From positions 5,317,001-5,381,000 of the forward strand of contig NZ_CP125370.1 of the NCBI RefSeq assembly GCF_030034735.1: 64,000 nucleotides of DNA, written 5' to 3'. The position numbers and the translations under genes were made by a program. This document shows positions 44,144 through 52,935 of this stretch, in pieces. The stretch's first letter is position 1; each line of letters opens with the position of its first letter. This DNA comes from Paenibacillus sp. RC334. GTDB taxonomy: Bacteria; Bacillota; Bacilli; Paenibacillales; Paenibacillaceae. The notes below the pieces were generated by a model that had not been told where the DNA came from, searched no databases, and saw nothing but the letters and a program-made list of their open reading frames with translations.

Positions 44144-45976
44144 TTAATCACCACAAACGGCATTCACTTCCACTATTGCAGGCGCATCTTCATGCCGAAA
44201 ACCCGCTACCACGCCCACACGCTTGAAAAATTTATGAAAACGCTCGTTCGGATGCCCTTTTTCCTTATATTCAGCGATGACGTTCTCAACGATATCCGTA
44301 ATCTGATCCCCCGGAATGCCCTCTGCCACAGGTTGAGCGGCATGAGCGTTGCGTCCGAATTTTTTGCCGCCGAGGAACAGATCGTATCCTCCCTTGCGGT
44401 ACACAATCCCGATATCCTCCAGCACCGCTCCATAGCAGGCCATACCGCAGCCGTTCAAAGCAATGCTCGTTTCCTTGGGTGCCTGCAATCCGCCCAGTAC
44501 AACCTGTAGATGCTCTGCCACAGGCACAGCGTCATCCTTCTCCATATTGCAGAAGTCGCACGCCTTCACCTTAAACACATCGCCAATCGGCATCACGATG
44601 AATCGTTCATCCCGCAGCCGCCCTACCAGCTCCTCCGGGTCCGCGCACGGCACGCGCAGCACGATCTGGTGATCCGGCGTGTACTCCAGCTCGCCTTCAT
44701 CACCCGCTACCTCGGCGAGCAGCGCCATCTGGCGAGCGGTGAACTTCTTGTTTCCCACGCCGGGGGAAACGCCCACCTCAAACAACGCAGGCTTGCCAAA
44801 GCTGCCTGTCGCTGTTGCAGCCGTAGCCACCGCTCCGGCCACGGCTGCCGTTCCAGCGACGCTCACGGCGGGCGCTTGCCCGCTCCAGCGCGCGCTCGCT
44901 TCGCCCGGCAGCTTACCGCCCGCAGCGAGGCGGCTCAGCGCCTCCGCTGCCAGCGATGCCGGGACCGCCCCGGCTTGCGCCGCAGGCGCGGCCTGCACGG
45001 CAGCCACCGCTTGCGGGCGTGCCTGCGTGGCAACCGCCGCAGCAGCACCGCTCGCGGAAGGCGCGGTCCCGCCAGCTCCCGCAGGGGCTGGCACTGCGGG
45101 AGCTGCGCCTGCCTGCGACGCATTCAGCGGGCGTTCCTCTTGCGCGCCCAGCGACCACGGCTCCGCTTCCGTGCGAAGCCGCTGATGCGGCTTGAGCGCC
45201 TGCTCGGTCGCATCCAGCGTATACTTGCGCTGATACCCGCGCGGCGTCACGATCAGGCCGTCATACACCATTGTCGAGGAATTGCCGATAATGACGGTCG
45301 TCAGCATACCGATATCATGGTTCAGCATGTCCTCCAGCGTCGTCACTACGACTTGCTGACGGTCACGGTAAGCACTCTTGACCAACCCGACCGGAGTCTG
45401 CGGATCACGGTAGCGCAACAAAATGGACTGCGTCTCAACTATCTGGCGTGTACGCCGACCACTGCGCGGATTGTACAGTGCAATGACAAAATCTGCCGAA
45501 GCTGCCGCTTCTACACGTTTCACAATCGTTTCCCAAGGGGTCAAATGGTCACTCAGACTGATCGTGCATGCATCATGCATGACGGGCGCACCCAACAGCG
45601 AAGCACAGGACTGAATCGCCGATATTCCCGGCACGACTTCTACCTCAACCCCGTCCTCACGACGCCACCCCTTTTGCATCAGCACTTCGTACACTAACCC
45701 GGCCATGCCATATACGCCTGCGTCTCCACTGGAAATGACGGCTACCTTCTTGCCCATCTCCGCCTGTCGAACCGCCTCCTGCGCACGGCTCACTTCCTCT
45801 GTCATCCCTGTGCGCACAATCTCCTGTCCGTTCAACAACGGACGGATCAGATCCACATAGGTGTTGTAGCCGATAATGACCTCACTCTCGGCCAGCGCAT
45901 CCAGCGCCCGTTTGGTGATATGTTCCATATCCCCCGGTCCGAATCCAATCACGAGCAATTTTCCTAATTGGCTCAT
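44144..45976 (-). CDS. cbiH60: CbiH60-like precorrin-3B C17-methyltransferase with ferredoxin-like C-terminal domain
   Basis: The 610-residue protein begins with a CbiH/CobJ methyltransferase (LLVIGFGPGDMEHITKRA; ISSGDAGVYGMAGLVYE; VVPGISAIQSCASLLG; FVIALYNPRSGRRT) of about 250 residues. An Ala-rich linker of low complexity covers about 290-395. The C-terminal domain (about 400-600) resembles nitrite/sulfite reductase ferredoxin-like domains, with KVKACDFCNMEKDD and ALNGCGMACYGAV as likely 4Fe-4S ligands. It matches CbiH60 of B. megaterium, which contracts the ring at cobalt-factor III. The start is ATG 45976 after AGGAGG. It is the first large gene of the operon. Confidence 0.92.
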   Translation of the reverse strand: MSQLGKLLVIGFGPGDMEHITKRALDALAESEVIIGYNTYVDLIRPLLNGQEIVRTGMTEEVSRAQEAVRQAEMGKKVAVISSGDAGVYGMAGLVYEVLMQKGWRREDGVEVEVVPGISAIQSCASLLGAPVMHDACTISLSDHLTPWETIVKRVEAAASADFVIALYNPRSGRRTRQIVETQSILLRYRDPQTPVGLVKSAYRDRQQVVVTTLEDMLNHDIGMLTTVIIGNSSTMVYDGLIVTPRGYQRKYTLDATEQALKPHQRLRTEAEPWSLGAQEERPLNASQAGAAPAVPAPAGAGGTAPSASGAAAAVATQARPQAVAAVQAAPAAQAGAVPASLAAEALSRLAAGGKLPGEASARWSGQAPAVSVAGTAAVAGAVATAATATGSFGKPALFEVGVSPGVGNKKFTARQMALLAEVAGDEGELEYTPDHQIVLRVPCADPEELVGRLRDERFIVMPIGDVFKVKACDFCNMEKDDAVPVAEHLQVVLGGLQAPKETSIALNGCGMACYGAVLEDIGIVYRKGGYDLFLGGKKFGRNAHAAQPVAEGIPGDQITDIVENVIAEYKEKGHPNERFHKFFKRVGVVAGFRHEDAPAIVEVNAVCGD

Positions 45977-46056
45977 CGTTATCCTCCTTCTTAAATCTAG
46001 GCTATGTTTTCCACACTTCTATCTATTTCACTTGTATATGGACATCCTGTAACTCA

Positions 46057-46086
46057 AAAAAACCCATCCTGCCCGGATGGGTTTCC
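46057..46086 (-). terminator. Terminator between the cobalamin riboswitch and cbiH60
   Basis: On the minus strand AAACCCATCC, a short GGGCA-type loop, and GGATGGGTTTTTTT form a strong terminator about 80 bases before cbiH60 and 220 bases after the aptamer. It may be part of the switch. Confidence 0.8.
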
Positions 46087-46104
46087 TATGTACGCATCGT
46101 ATCA

Positions 46105-46272
46105 TCAGACGGACACAGCATAAGAAGACACTTCTTGTCTTCCGCCATCGTGTCGTTGCTTTCCATCTGCCTGTTCACGCTTGAAACGCTTCTGCACGTT
46201 CAGCTCCACGCAAACCTGTAAGCAACATGGAAAAAGCAGCGTGCGCCTGATTTCCTGATTTCGTACACCCAT
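46105..46272 (-). CDS. Small ORF in the cbi leader, CbiW-like position
   Basis: The 55-codon frame from ATG 46272 reads MGVRNQEIRRTLLF and has Cys in LFPCCLQVCVELNV, then a charged tail. In B. megaterium a small cysteine-containing cbiW lies in the same place, first in the operon, before cbiH60. The AGAGG immediately before the ATG is too close to be a good ribosome-binding site, and the terminator lies just after it. It could be an artefact or a leader peptide. Confidence 0.3.
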   Translation of the reverse strand: MGVRNQEIRRTLLFPCCLQVCVELNVQKRFKREQADGKQRHDGGRQEVSSYAVSV

Positions 46273-46303
46273 CCTCTCCGCGAAGGTTAACGGTGCATAC
46301 AGA

Positions 46304-46463
46304 TCAAGGTAGGTCTCCTGGCTCGGCATCAACAGATTTTTTCGTCTTCCCCGTTTTCTTACGAGTGACGTCTGAAAAAATCCTCTTCCTTACAGTGGCG
46401 GGACCGCTCGGGACTTGCACCCGATTCCCTGTTACCCTTCGTTCCATCGCAAAGGCACCTTGT
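46304..46463 (-). promoter_or_regulatory. Cobalamin (B12) riboswitch
   Basis: On the minus strand the aptamer runs from AAGGTGCCTTTGC through GGGAATCGGGTGCAAGTCCC, GAGCGGTCCCGCCACTGTAA and ends at the B12 box GAGCCAGGAGACCTACCTTG. All conserved cores of the AdoCbl-type riboswitch are present. It stands in front of the cbi operon and should shut it down when cobalamin is plentiful, most likely through the terminator at 46057-46086 or a nearby anti-terminator. Confidence 0.93.
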
Positions 46464-46533
46464 CTGTCCGCTATTTGATTATGGGTCTTATCATAACCTT
46501 GGCTCAATCAGTTGCGCAAGCATGAAAAACGCT

Positions 46534-47088
46534 TTATTTCAAGTTCTCTGCCTTATTTTTTAACATATGCAACAATTCGTCCGGGTCCGCAGAGATACTC
46601 AGCAGCGTTGGGTGGTCAACTCCGGTAAATCCCTCGCGCACACTATGACGCACCATTTCCGCCAACGGGTCAAAATATCCGTTCACATTCAGCAGCCCGA
46701 TGGGCTTGCGATGAATGCCGATTTGCGCCCAACACAGCACCTCGAACAGCTCCTCAAAGGTTCCCAAGCCACCCGGAAGGGCAATGAATGCGTCGGCCAT
46801 TTCGCTCATCACCGCTTTGCGTTCGTGCATGCTCGCCACCTCAATAAATTCGCTAACTCCCCGGTGGATAATCTCTGCATCGAATAAGAGGGTCGGCATA
46901 ATCCCGGTGACCTGACCGCCCCCTGTCAGCATCGCATTCGCGACCTCGCCCATCAGCCCCTTGCTGGAGCCTCCATAGATTAAACGGACATGATGTCTCG
47001 CCATAGCCTCTCCAAGCTTGCCTGCCTCCTGAAGATATACCGATGAATGTCCGGGTCTGGACCCGGCAAATACACAAATGGAATTCAT
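46534..47088 (-). CDS. LOG-family protein (TIGR00730; cytokinin-type phosphoribohydrolase)
   Basis: The 184-residue protein has the Rossmann-like LOG fold: ICVFAGSRPGHSSVY (about 4-18), LIYGGSSKGLMGEVANA (near 36-52), the HERKAVMSEMADAFIALPGG (near 88-107) and LGTFEELFEVL. The motif 'PGGxGTxxE' is present. In other organisms it releases free bases from nucleoside 5'-monophosphates. It is of the YvdD type. Its link to the cobalamin operon is only positional: it ends about 70 bases before the riboswitch on the same strand. Confidence 0.92.
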   Translation of the reverse strand: MNSICVFAGSRPGHSSVYLQEAGKLGEAMARHHVRLIYGGSSKGLMGEVANAMLTGGGQVTGIMPTLLFDAEIIHRGVSEFIEVASMHERKAVMSEMADAFIALPGGLGTFEELFEVLCWAQIGIHRKPIGLLNVNGYFDPLAEMVRHSVREGFTGVDHPTLLSISADPDELLHMLKNKAENLK

Positions 47089-47189
47089 AACGTCTCAGCT
47101 CCTATTCTGGTATCCCGCATCGAGGCTTTTTCATTATATTAAATAAATATTTTCGCTATAACAAAAACTTCTGTCGATGCATTTCCAAC

Positions 47190-47226
47190 AAAAAAAAGAT
47201 AAAGACCCTGTAGGCCCTTATCTTCA
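47190..47226 (-). terminator. Terminator after the hemD-type gene
   Basis: On the minus strand AAGATAAGGGCCT and AGGGTCTTTATCTT form a stem followed by a long T-run. Confidence 0.75.
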
Positions 47227-47260
47227 TTTTACCCTTTATCGCAAGGATATGGGTTAGTTT

Positions 47261-48106
47261 TCAGTTCACAACTTCAAGACCGCAGCCGTGCACCGAGGCG
47301 CTATGCTCAAAATATCTTCCCAGCTCCACCATCATAGCGCCCATTCGTTCCTCCACCGGAAACACAATCCGTTCAATCCCTTCCTCCAAAATGGACTGCG
47401 CCGTCACCTTGCCTACCGACACAGCGATCACATCCTGGCGAAAAGCTTCCAGCACGTCTTCCATCTGCTTCTGGTCCCTCGCATATTGAGCCAAAAAGCG
47501 GATCTGTGGACCGCTGGTGAACGTAACAGCATCAACATTACGATTCACGATATCCGCCAGCAACGCTTGCAAATTCGCTTCCTCTGGTGGAATATGCTTG
47601 TAAGGAAGCACCTGCCGGGTTACTGCCCCCTGCTCGTCCAGCCACTTCACCAGCCGTGGGGCCGGATCACCATGCAGCTGCAACAGCACTTCCTTCCCCT
47701 TCAGATCATACGGCGCAAAAGCACGCGTTAACCCGGTCAAGCTTCCATCCTCGTCTCGTACATCTGGCGTGAAGCCACGCTTTTTGAGTCCATTGACCGT
47801 CTTGTAGCCCCGCGCCGCAATATTTGAGCCTAGCAGCAGCTCCATAATCTGTTCCGCCACGCCCATATCCTCCGCCATATCGAACAGCGCGTCCAGCCCC
47901 ATACCTGTCGTAAAAATGTTCCAGTCCGGCGGCCGCTTCACCCACGATACAACCGCATTGCGCAGCTCAATATCATCCAGAAAAACCGTGCCCTGGGCCG
48001 GACGCTGCACTGGCTCGCCTCCCATTTTTGCAACCAGCATTGCCATTTCGTCTGCTTTACGGGGACCGGCAAGAGCAACTCTCTTGCCTGCCATGCGTTG
48101 TGCCAT
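47261..48106 (-). CDS. Uroporphyrinogen-III synthase (HemD-like)
   Basis: The 281-residue protein is of the HemD fold: KRVALAGPRKADEMAMLVAKMGG, VSWVKRPPDWNIFTTGMGLDAL, AARGYKTVNGLKKRGF, LLQLHGDPAPRLVKWLDEQG, VDAVTFTSGPQIRFLAQYA and VSVGKVTAQSILEEGI. Only parts are diagnostic, notably 'TSGPQ...' and 'SVGKVTA'. It cyclises hydroxymethylbilane to uroporphyrinogen III, the precursor of cobalamin. It stands upstream of the LOG gene on the same strand as the cbi operon and may feed it. Start ATG 48106 after GGAGGG. Confidence 0.85.
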   Translation of the reverse strand: MAQRMAGKRVALAGPRKADEMAMLVAKMGGEPVQRPAQGTVFLDDIELRNAVVSWVKRPPDWNIFTTGMGLDALFDMAEDMGVAEQIMELLLGSNIAARGYKTVNGLKKRGFTPDVRDEDGSLTGLTRAFAPYDLKGKEVLLQLHGDPAPRLVKWLDEQGAVTRQVLPYKHIPPEEANLQALLADIVNRNVDAVTFTSGPQIRFLAQYARDQKQMEDVLEAFRQDVIAVSVGKVTAQSILEEGIERIVFPVEERMGAMMVELGRYFEHSASVHGCGLEVVN

Positions 48107-48213
48107 CCTGTTCCCTCCCTTGTAGAAATCGAAGTCATAATCCTTTCTACCAAGTATACAATTAGAGGGCTGAAAGACAAATAAGAATTCTTTTTCCTAT
48201 GAATACAGTAAAC

Positions 48214-49380
48214 TTATAAGTTAGCTTGTTCTGTTCTGCTTGCCTGCTGGCTTTCTTGCTGGCTTTCTTGCTGGCTTGTGCTATCCTGCTTCTCTCCAGA
48301 TGGCTTATGATATTCGTTATATTCTTCAGGCTTGGGTCGGAGCAGCAGCCATAGCACAAAAGGCATGAAGACAAAGAAAATAATCATCACCATCGTCCAC
48401 TCCCGGCTAAAATCATAAATTTGGACGATATTAGAAAACAGCATAAAGGAACAGACATAACCCAACAAGCCTACGGGCCAAACCATCAGACTCCCCCGTG
48501 TATGGGCAAACATGCGCTTTACCGCCAAACTGGTAACGTACAGATCAACACCAATCTTTGTAAGCAGGGTTGGTACAGTCAGTGCAGCCACAAACAAGTC
48601 GAACCGATCCAGAAAGTCGGTTAACTGCAACTGACGCGCCAGTTCATACGATGGATAAAACAGCCGCGACAAGATAGGAACTCCAATAACCAGCTCCTCC
48701 AGCAGCACCATGATGATCATAAAAGCGGTTCCGGTCAAATGTCCTAGCCACGCGCTCCGGGGACCATAGCTTTTTCCCGAAATCACAAAAGGCAGCAGCA
48801 TAATATCTGCCATATATCCGAGCATACGCCAGCTACCTTTGATAACTCCATTTACATCCGGGTGCAAAATCGGTCTCAGTGCCGAAAAATCCATATTACG
48901 CCCGAAAACAAGCGGCATCGTCAGCATCGTCAGAACCGACAACGGTACAAAAATCTCCGCCATATTCACAATCGTGCTTATACCGCCCTTAGCCATGAAC
49001 GTTAAGGTCAGCAGCATAATAAGGGATATGACGACAATCGGAGTCAGCGGCAAAAGTACAATTCCAACCAGATCGGTAATAATTCTCAGATCTCGTGCAA
49101 AAATGATCAGGAATAAAATAATATAAACCACAAGCAGCATACGCCCTAGCACGGGGTGAGAGCTGACTATGGCCTGTAGCAGATCCTGATCCGGAAAACG
49201 CCGCTTAAGCTTCAACATCGCCCAGATCGGCAAGCATATTACGATGGCAGCAATCGCACAGGTCCAATAGGCATGCTGATGCGCGTAATCTGCTGCCTGC
49301 GTCGGAGCATGCACAATGGTAATACTGACCTCCATCAACATACCAAGCAGCACGATTTGTCTGGTTGTGAATTGCTTCAT
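48214..49380 (-). CDS. Spore germination permease GerB/GerAB family
   Basis: The start is ATG 49380 (388 residues), after AAAGGAGG; the upstream ATG at 49452 does not have such a site. The protein has ten membrane spans and starts FTTRQIVLLGMLMEVSITIV; it contains MLAKGGIST-like FMAKGGISTIVNMAEI, IFARDLRIITDLVG and YPSYELARQLQL, all typical of the inner-membrane B subunit that binds amino acid or sugar germinants. The C-terminus has a short direct repeat (SQQESQQESQQAS). It is the last gene of the gerA-gerC-small-gerB operon. Confidence 0.9.
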   Translation of the reverse strand: MKQFTTRQIVLLGMLMEVSITIVHAPTQAADYAHQHAYWTCAIAAIVICLPIWAMLKLKRRFPDQDLLQAIVSSHPVLGRMLLVVYIILFLIIFARDLRIITDLVGIVLLPLTPIVVISLIMLLTLTFMAKGGISTIVNMAEIFVPLSVLTMLTMPLVFGRNMDFSALRPILHPDVNGVIKGSWRMLGYMADIMLLPFVISGKSYGPRSAWLGHLTGTAFMIIMVLLEELVIGVPILSRLFYPSYELARQLQLTDFLDRFDLFVAALTVPTLLTKIGVDLYVTSLAVKRMFAHTRGSLMVWPVGLLGYVCSFMLFSNIVQIYDFSREWTMVMIIFFVFMPFVLWLLLRPKPEEYNEYHKPSGEKQDSTSQQESQQESQQASRTEQANL

Positions 49381-49484
49381 ACAGGTACATCCTCCTTTTG
49401 GCCGCAGGCATCCATTACATGCGTTGCAATGCAGCCGACGTATGCATATCAATGAACCGGATCATTTCCAAGTCTTGCTTCATT

Positions 49485-49670
49485 CTACTTCCCCCGTTCT
49501 TCTCCTATACGCTTGGGTCGTAGCACAGGCACTATGGCTGCAACCACGCAGGTCCAATAGGCATGTCGTTCTGCGAACGCTGCCGCCTGTGAAGGAGCAT
49601 GTAACAGGGTTATATTGGTCTCAAGCAACACACTGAGCAGTATGATTTGCCTGGTTGTGGACTGTTCCAT
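49485..49670 (-). pseudogene. Internally deleted gerB copy
   Basis: The short frame from ATG 49670 (about 61 residues) reads MEQSTTRQIILLSVLLETNI and SQAAAFAERHAYWTCVVAAIV, which parallels the start of the complete gerB nearby. It then jumps to LRPKRIGEERGK, matching the LRPK near that gene's end. The middle, about 330 residues, is missing. It is a remnant of a second gerB. Confidence 0.75.
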
Positions 49671-49711
49671 GCACGAGATCCCCCTTTTTCCCCACAGGCA
49701 TCTTGCTCTCT

Positions 49712-49936
49712 TTACAACACAGGAGGGATCCACATGTCAATGAAACGGCTTAGCCATGTGGCCACATATACGGAACTCTTTGTCAAGGTGCCGTATATCC
49801 AGATACCAATGCTAATGACATACAATACGCGTGAGACCCAGCGATTGACTGCAGGTGCAGATTTCAGACTTTTGCGGTCAATCAGATACATGAACAGCGT
49901 AGCCAGCACCAAAGGCAACAAAAATACTTTATTCAT
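49712..49936 (-). CDS. Small membrane protein, germinant-receptor D-subunit-like
   Basis: The start is ATG 49936 after AAAGGAGG (74 residues). Two membrane spans are visible (MNKVFLLPLVLATLFMYLI and VLYVISIGIWIYGTL). In some Bacillus species small two-span D proteins encoded in ger operons modulate germinant receptors; this gene's size, topology and place fit. It overlaps the end of gerC by eight bases. The function here is an inference. Confidence 0.7.
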   Translation of the reverse strand: MNKVFLLPLVLATLFMYLIDRKSLKSAPAVNRWVSRVLYVISIGIWIYGTLTKSSVYVATWLSRFIDMWIPPVL

Positions 49937-51152
49937 TTTGGATGTCCTCCTTTTTGATCCCGAATGGTTTGGTGACCGCACCGATATTCTCAATATGCAC
50001 GATCGGATTTATGGTGACCTCCACCTTGGGATACAATTGCTCCCATCGAGGTTTAATCCGTTTCCATTCATCTGGACGACTCATAATGATAGCCCGGCCA
50101 AAGCCAAGTATGTCTGAATGATATTTTTGCTGAATAACCCGGACAGCCTCACCCAGCTCTTTCTTGATCTCTTCGGCAACCTGCTGCTCCAGCCACTTCA
50201 AATTTTCCCCATTGGATATATCGAAAGTGGTCTCATCCTCTCTTACATTCCCGTTGCAGTTCAGACGAATGGTCATTCGAATATCATCCCCCTGAATATG
50301 AGGCTTGATATGGACGTTATTTTCGATGAGATGAACGGATATATAACCAGCACCTTTAGGAGGGGGGATGAATATCTCCGTATCCTTAGCCTGCTCCATA
50401 CCCAATAGCAGAAACCGGCTTAGATGGTTATCTATAATCCCCGTTACCCTGTCTTTGCGAAATACAGCCAGCCCATCCACCTGAATATTCGTCTTCTTGT
50501 CCTTTATGTTGGCGGGACCATTTTTTACGAGAGACATCACTGGCACAGCCGGGTCAATACCATCCATCAGGATTGAATTCATCAGCAATTTAATGGAGCG
50601 AGGTTTTTTCATATATGAGTAATTAAGCTCACGCACCATCTCTGCTGGATATTGCTCAATCGGGGCATCCGCCTGAAGCACTTCCAGCGTCGAGCCCTTC
50701 GTTATGACGACCAGCGAAGACAGACGGTTCTGCGGAATACGCGCCAGCACATCCATCATTTTGCTGATCCCCTCACGTGCCAGTGCCTCGCCGAATAATA
50801 GCACCCGCCGATGGGAATAATTCAGCGTTCGTGAAACCCCTCGCTGTTCCTCAGTGCTTGCTCCCCGGAAGCTTGGACCTATCTTGGACTCCAGATAATA
50901 GGATTTCGTTCCACTAGTACCTCCACCGCCTCCTGTGCTTCCCGAAGATCCGAGTTGTCCGGGAAGAGCAATTTGCATCGTTACACGGTATTGATCCCCT
51001 TCCTTATCCAACCCGGTCCCCATTACAAAGGCTACATCGTTCACTTCACGGCGATCCCAGCATCCACCCAAAAGAACAGAACAAAGCAGCAAACAGCTGA
51101 GCACAGCCGCTTTACGTACTTTCCCTGCATCAGACTCTTTGGGCTTCTTCAT
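49929..51152 (-). CDS. Ger(x)C family spore germination lipoprotein
   Basis: The start is ATG 51152 because AGGAGGG is six bases upstream, and TAATG joins it to gerA. About 407 residues. The signal peptide has the lipobox LLGGC, and the mature protein begins CWDRREVNDVAFVMGTGLD, a hallmark of GerC proteins that sit on the outer leaflet of the inner spore membrane. Later blocks are RRVLLFGEALAREGIS and GLAVFRKDRVTG. It forms the receptor with GerA and GerB encoded on each side. Confidence 0.93.
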   Translation of the reverse strand: MKKPKESDAGKVRKAAVLSCLLLCSVLLGGCWDRREVNDVAFVMGTGLDKEGDQYRVTMQIALPGQLGSSGSTGGGGGTSGTKSYYLESKIGPSFRGASTEEQRGVSRTLNYSHRRVLLFGEALAREGISKMMDVLARIPQNRLSSLVVITKGSTLEVLQADAPIEQYPAEMVRELNYSYMKKPRSIKLLMNSILMDGIDPAVPVMSLVKNGPANIKDKKTNIQVDGLAVFRKDRVTGIIDNHLSRFLLLGMEQAKDTEIFIPPPKGAGYISVHLIENNVHIKPHIQGDDIRMTIRLNCNGNVREDETTFDISNGENLKWLEQQVAEEIKKELGEAVRVIQQKYHSDILGFGRAIIMSRPDEWKRIKPRWEQLYPKVEVTINPIVHIENIGAVTKPFGIKKEDIQNE

Positions 51153-52777
51153 TACCATCCCTCCTCGGTTGTGGGCGATCCATTCATGTTTCCCTTCGCT
51201 CGTTTGTTGTTACCTTTTCCAATCCAGGAAGGACGTTTGGTCATTTTCCACCATGGCGCACGAACGACGATATCCTTTTGGTCCATGTGATTGTATGGGC
51301 TATACCCGCTCATGTAAGGCACACCAAACGACGTTAGCTTGGTTAAATGTGTAGCGAGCAGTGTGGTCGCGATAATGATTCCAAACAGCCCGAACACACC
51401 TGCCATCAGCATAATCGGGAACCGTAACATGCGGACCGTAATAGCAAAGTTAAAACGCGGAATAGTAAACGACGCAATACCTGTGAGCGACACGATAATA
51501 ACCACCGGTGCCGACACAATTCCCGCCTGTACAGAGGCTTGACCGATAACAAGTGCACCGAGGATACTGACAGCCTGGCCGACCGTTTTGGGGAGACGAA
51601 TCCCCGCTTCCCGTAACGCCTCAAAGGAAATCTCCATAATCAATGCTTCCACCAAGGCGGGGAAAGGGATAGATTCACGCGCCGCCGCAATGCTCAGGAT
51701 GAGTGTCGTCGGCAGCATATCATGATGATAGGTCGTGACCGCTACATATAATGCAGGTAAAAAGAGGGCTAATATGAGAAAAAGAAACCGAATCCAGCGC
51801 ACCATGTTACTGATGAAAAAACGCTCGTAATAGTCTTCGCTCGCTTGCATCATCTGCCACATCGTGACTGGCCCAATCAGGGCAAAGGGCGTACCGTCCA
51901 CAAAAATGGCAAAACGTCCTTCCAGCAATTGCGCGGTAACCGTATCCGGACGTTCCGTGTATTCCATTTCCGGAAACGGTGAAAACGGGTGATCCTCAAT
52001 CAGTTCCTCAATGTATCCTGTCTCCAGCACACCATCTATTTCGATATCGCTAAGCCTTTTTTTCACATCCTCCACCAGCTTCGGATCTATGATGCCCTCA
52101 ATATAGGTAAGTACAACACCTGTTTGGGTTTCTGTTCCCATGGTCATGCTGTGCATCTTGAGCTTGGGGGTCTTCAGCTTGAATCGCAGCAAAGCGGTAT
52201 TTACACGAAGGGTCTCGGTAAATCCTTCACGCGGCCCACGAATAACCGCCTCGGTCTGAGGCTCCTCCACGCCACGGCGGACGCCTCCCTTAGCACTGAA
52301 GATATACGCACGAGACTTACCGTCTACGAACAAGGCGGCATTGCCGTCCAGTATCGCCGCCGAGACCATTTTCCATTGATCCATCGTTTTGGTCTGGGAC
52401 ATGGAAATCCGAGTTTCATCCAGCGGATCTAATGTTCCGTTTACCTCGGGGTCGTTAAGCATCATGCCCAAAATGAAAGGTCGCAGGATATGATCCTGCA
52501 AATCCTCCGATTTCACCGTGCCTTCAATATAAGCCAACATCCCTTTGCGTTCAGGGGAAATCATCAGCTCTCGATAGACGATATCAGAGCAATCCTTGAA
52601 AATATCACGCAAAGCAGTCAAATTGTCTTCCAGACTGCTCCGTAACGGCTGTTCCAGCCATGATGGTTCAGGCAGTCCTTTAAGAGCATCGTAATTTCGT
52701 GTCTTGCGATCTGCAGCCGGAATCGTGCGCCGGCTCCACGGTAATCTCGGCAGCTTGGGAAAGTGAACTTTCTTCAT
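51152..52777 (-). CDS. GerA family spore germination protein
   Basis: The 541-residue A subunit has a cytoplasmic N-terminal domain (residues 40-280, with LAYIEGTVKSEDLQDHILRP near 80-100 and EYTERPDTVTAQLLEGRFAI near 285) and a membrane part of about five or six spans (about 330-490, with RFLFLILALFLPALYVAVTTYH and PFPALVEALIMEISFEALREAG). It conducts ions or passes the germinant signal in the spore membrane. It starts the operon gerA-gerC-small-gerB at ATG 52777. The last codons overlap the gerC start. Confidence 0.95.
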   Translation of the reverse strand: MKKVHFPKLPRLPWSRRTIPAADRKTRNYDALKGLPEPSWLEQPLRSSLEDNLTALRDIFKDCSDIVYRELMISPERKGMLAYIEGTVKSEDLQDHILRPFILGMMLNDPEVNGTLDPLDETRISMSQTKTMDQWKMVSAAILDGNAALFVDGKSRAYIFSAKGGVRRGVEEPQTEAVIRGPREGFTETLRVNTALLRFKLKTPKLKMHSMTMGTETQTGVVLTYIEGIIDPKLVEDVKKRLSDIEIDGVLETGYIEELIEDHPFSPFPEMEYTERPDTVTAQLLEGRFAIFVDGTPFALIGPVTMWQMMQASEDYYERFFISNMVRWIRFLFLILALFLPALYVAVTTYHHDMLPTTLILSIAAARESIPFPALVEALIMEISFEALREAGIRLPKTVGQAVSILGALVIGQASVQAGIVSAPVVIIVSLTGIASFTIPRFNFAITVRMLRFPIMLMAGVFGLFGIIIATTLLATHLTKLTSFGVPYMSGYSPYNHMDQKDIVVRAPWWKMTKRPSWIGKGNNKRAKGNMNGSPTTEEGW

Positions 52778-52881
52778 CGTTATCCCCCTCTACGAATGGC
52801 CGATCAGGTATATGACATGTAGGATGTACCAGCCTGCGCAGGATTATGTATCCAACAGTCTCAGCATGTTGAATAGATGAC

Positions 52882-52908
52882 AAAAAGACCCTGCAATCAT
52901 GCAGAGTC
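52882..52908 (-). terminator. Terminator after the gene at 52936
   Basis: On the minus strand GACTCTGCA and TGCAGGGTC form a stem with a TTTTTG tail. Confidence 0.75.
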
Positions 52909-52935
52909 TCCGAAAACATCATTATAAAATGGTGA

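Noticed and set aside
44510..45697. 395-codon open frame opposite cbiH60
   Set aside because: Shadow of a high-GC gene; the composition is Arg/His-rich nonsense and the cbiH60 frame is fully explained.
46105..46332. Longer start for the cbi leader ORF inside the riboswitch
   Set aside because: The upstream start lies within the B12 aptamer, which must fold; only the shorter form is listed, at low confidence.
48240..48290. Short direct repeats at the end of gerB
   Set aside because: Simple 12-base in-frame repeats (SQQE units) in a tail; no sign of a separate element.
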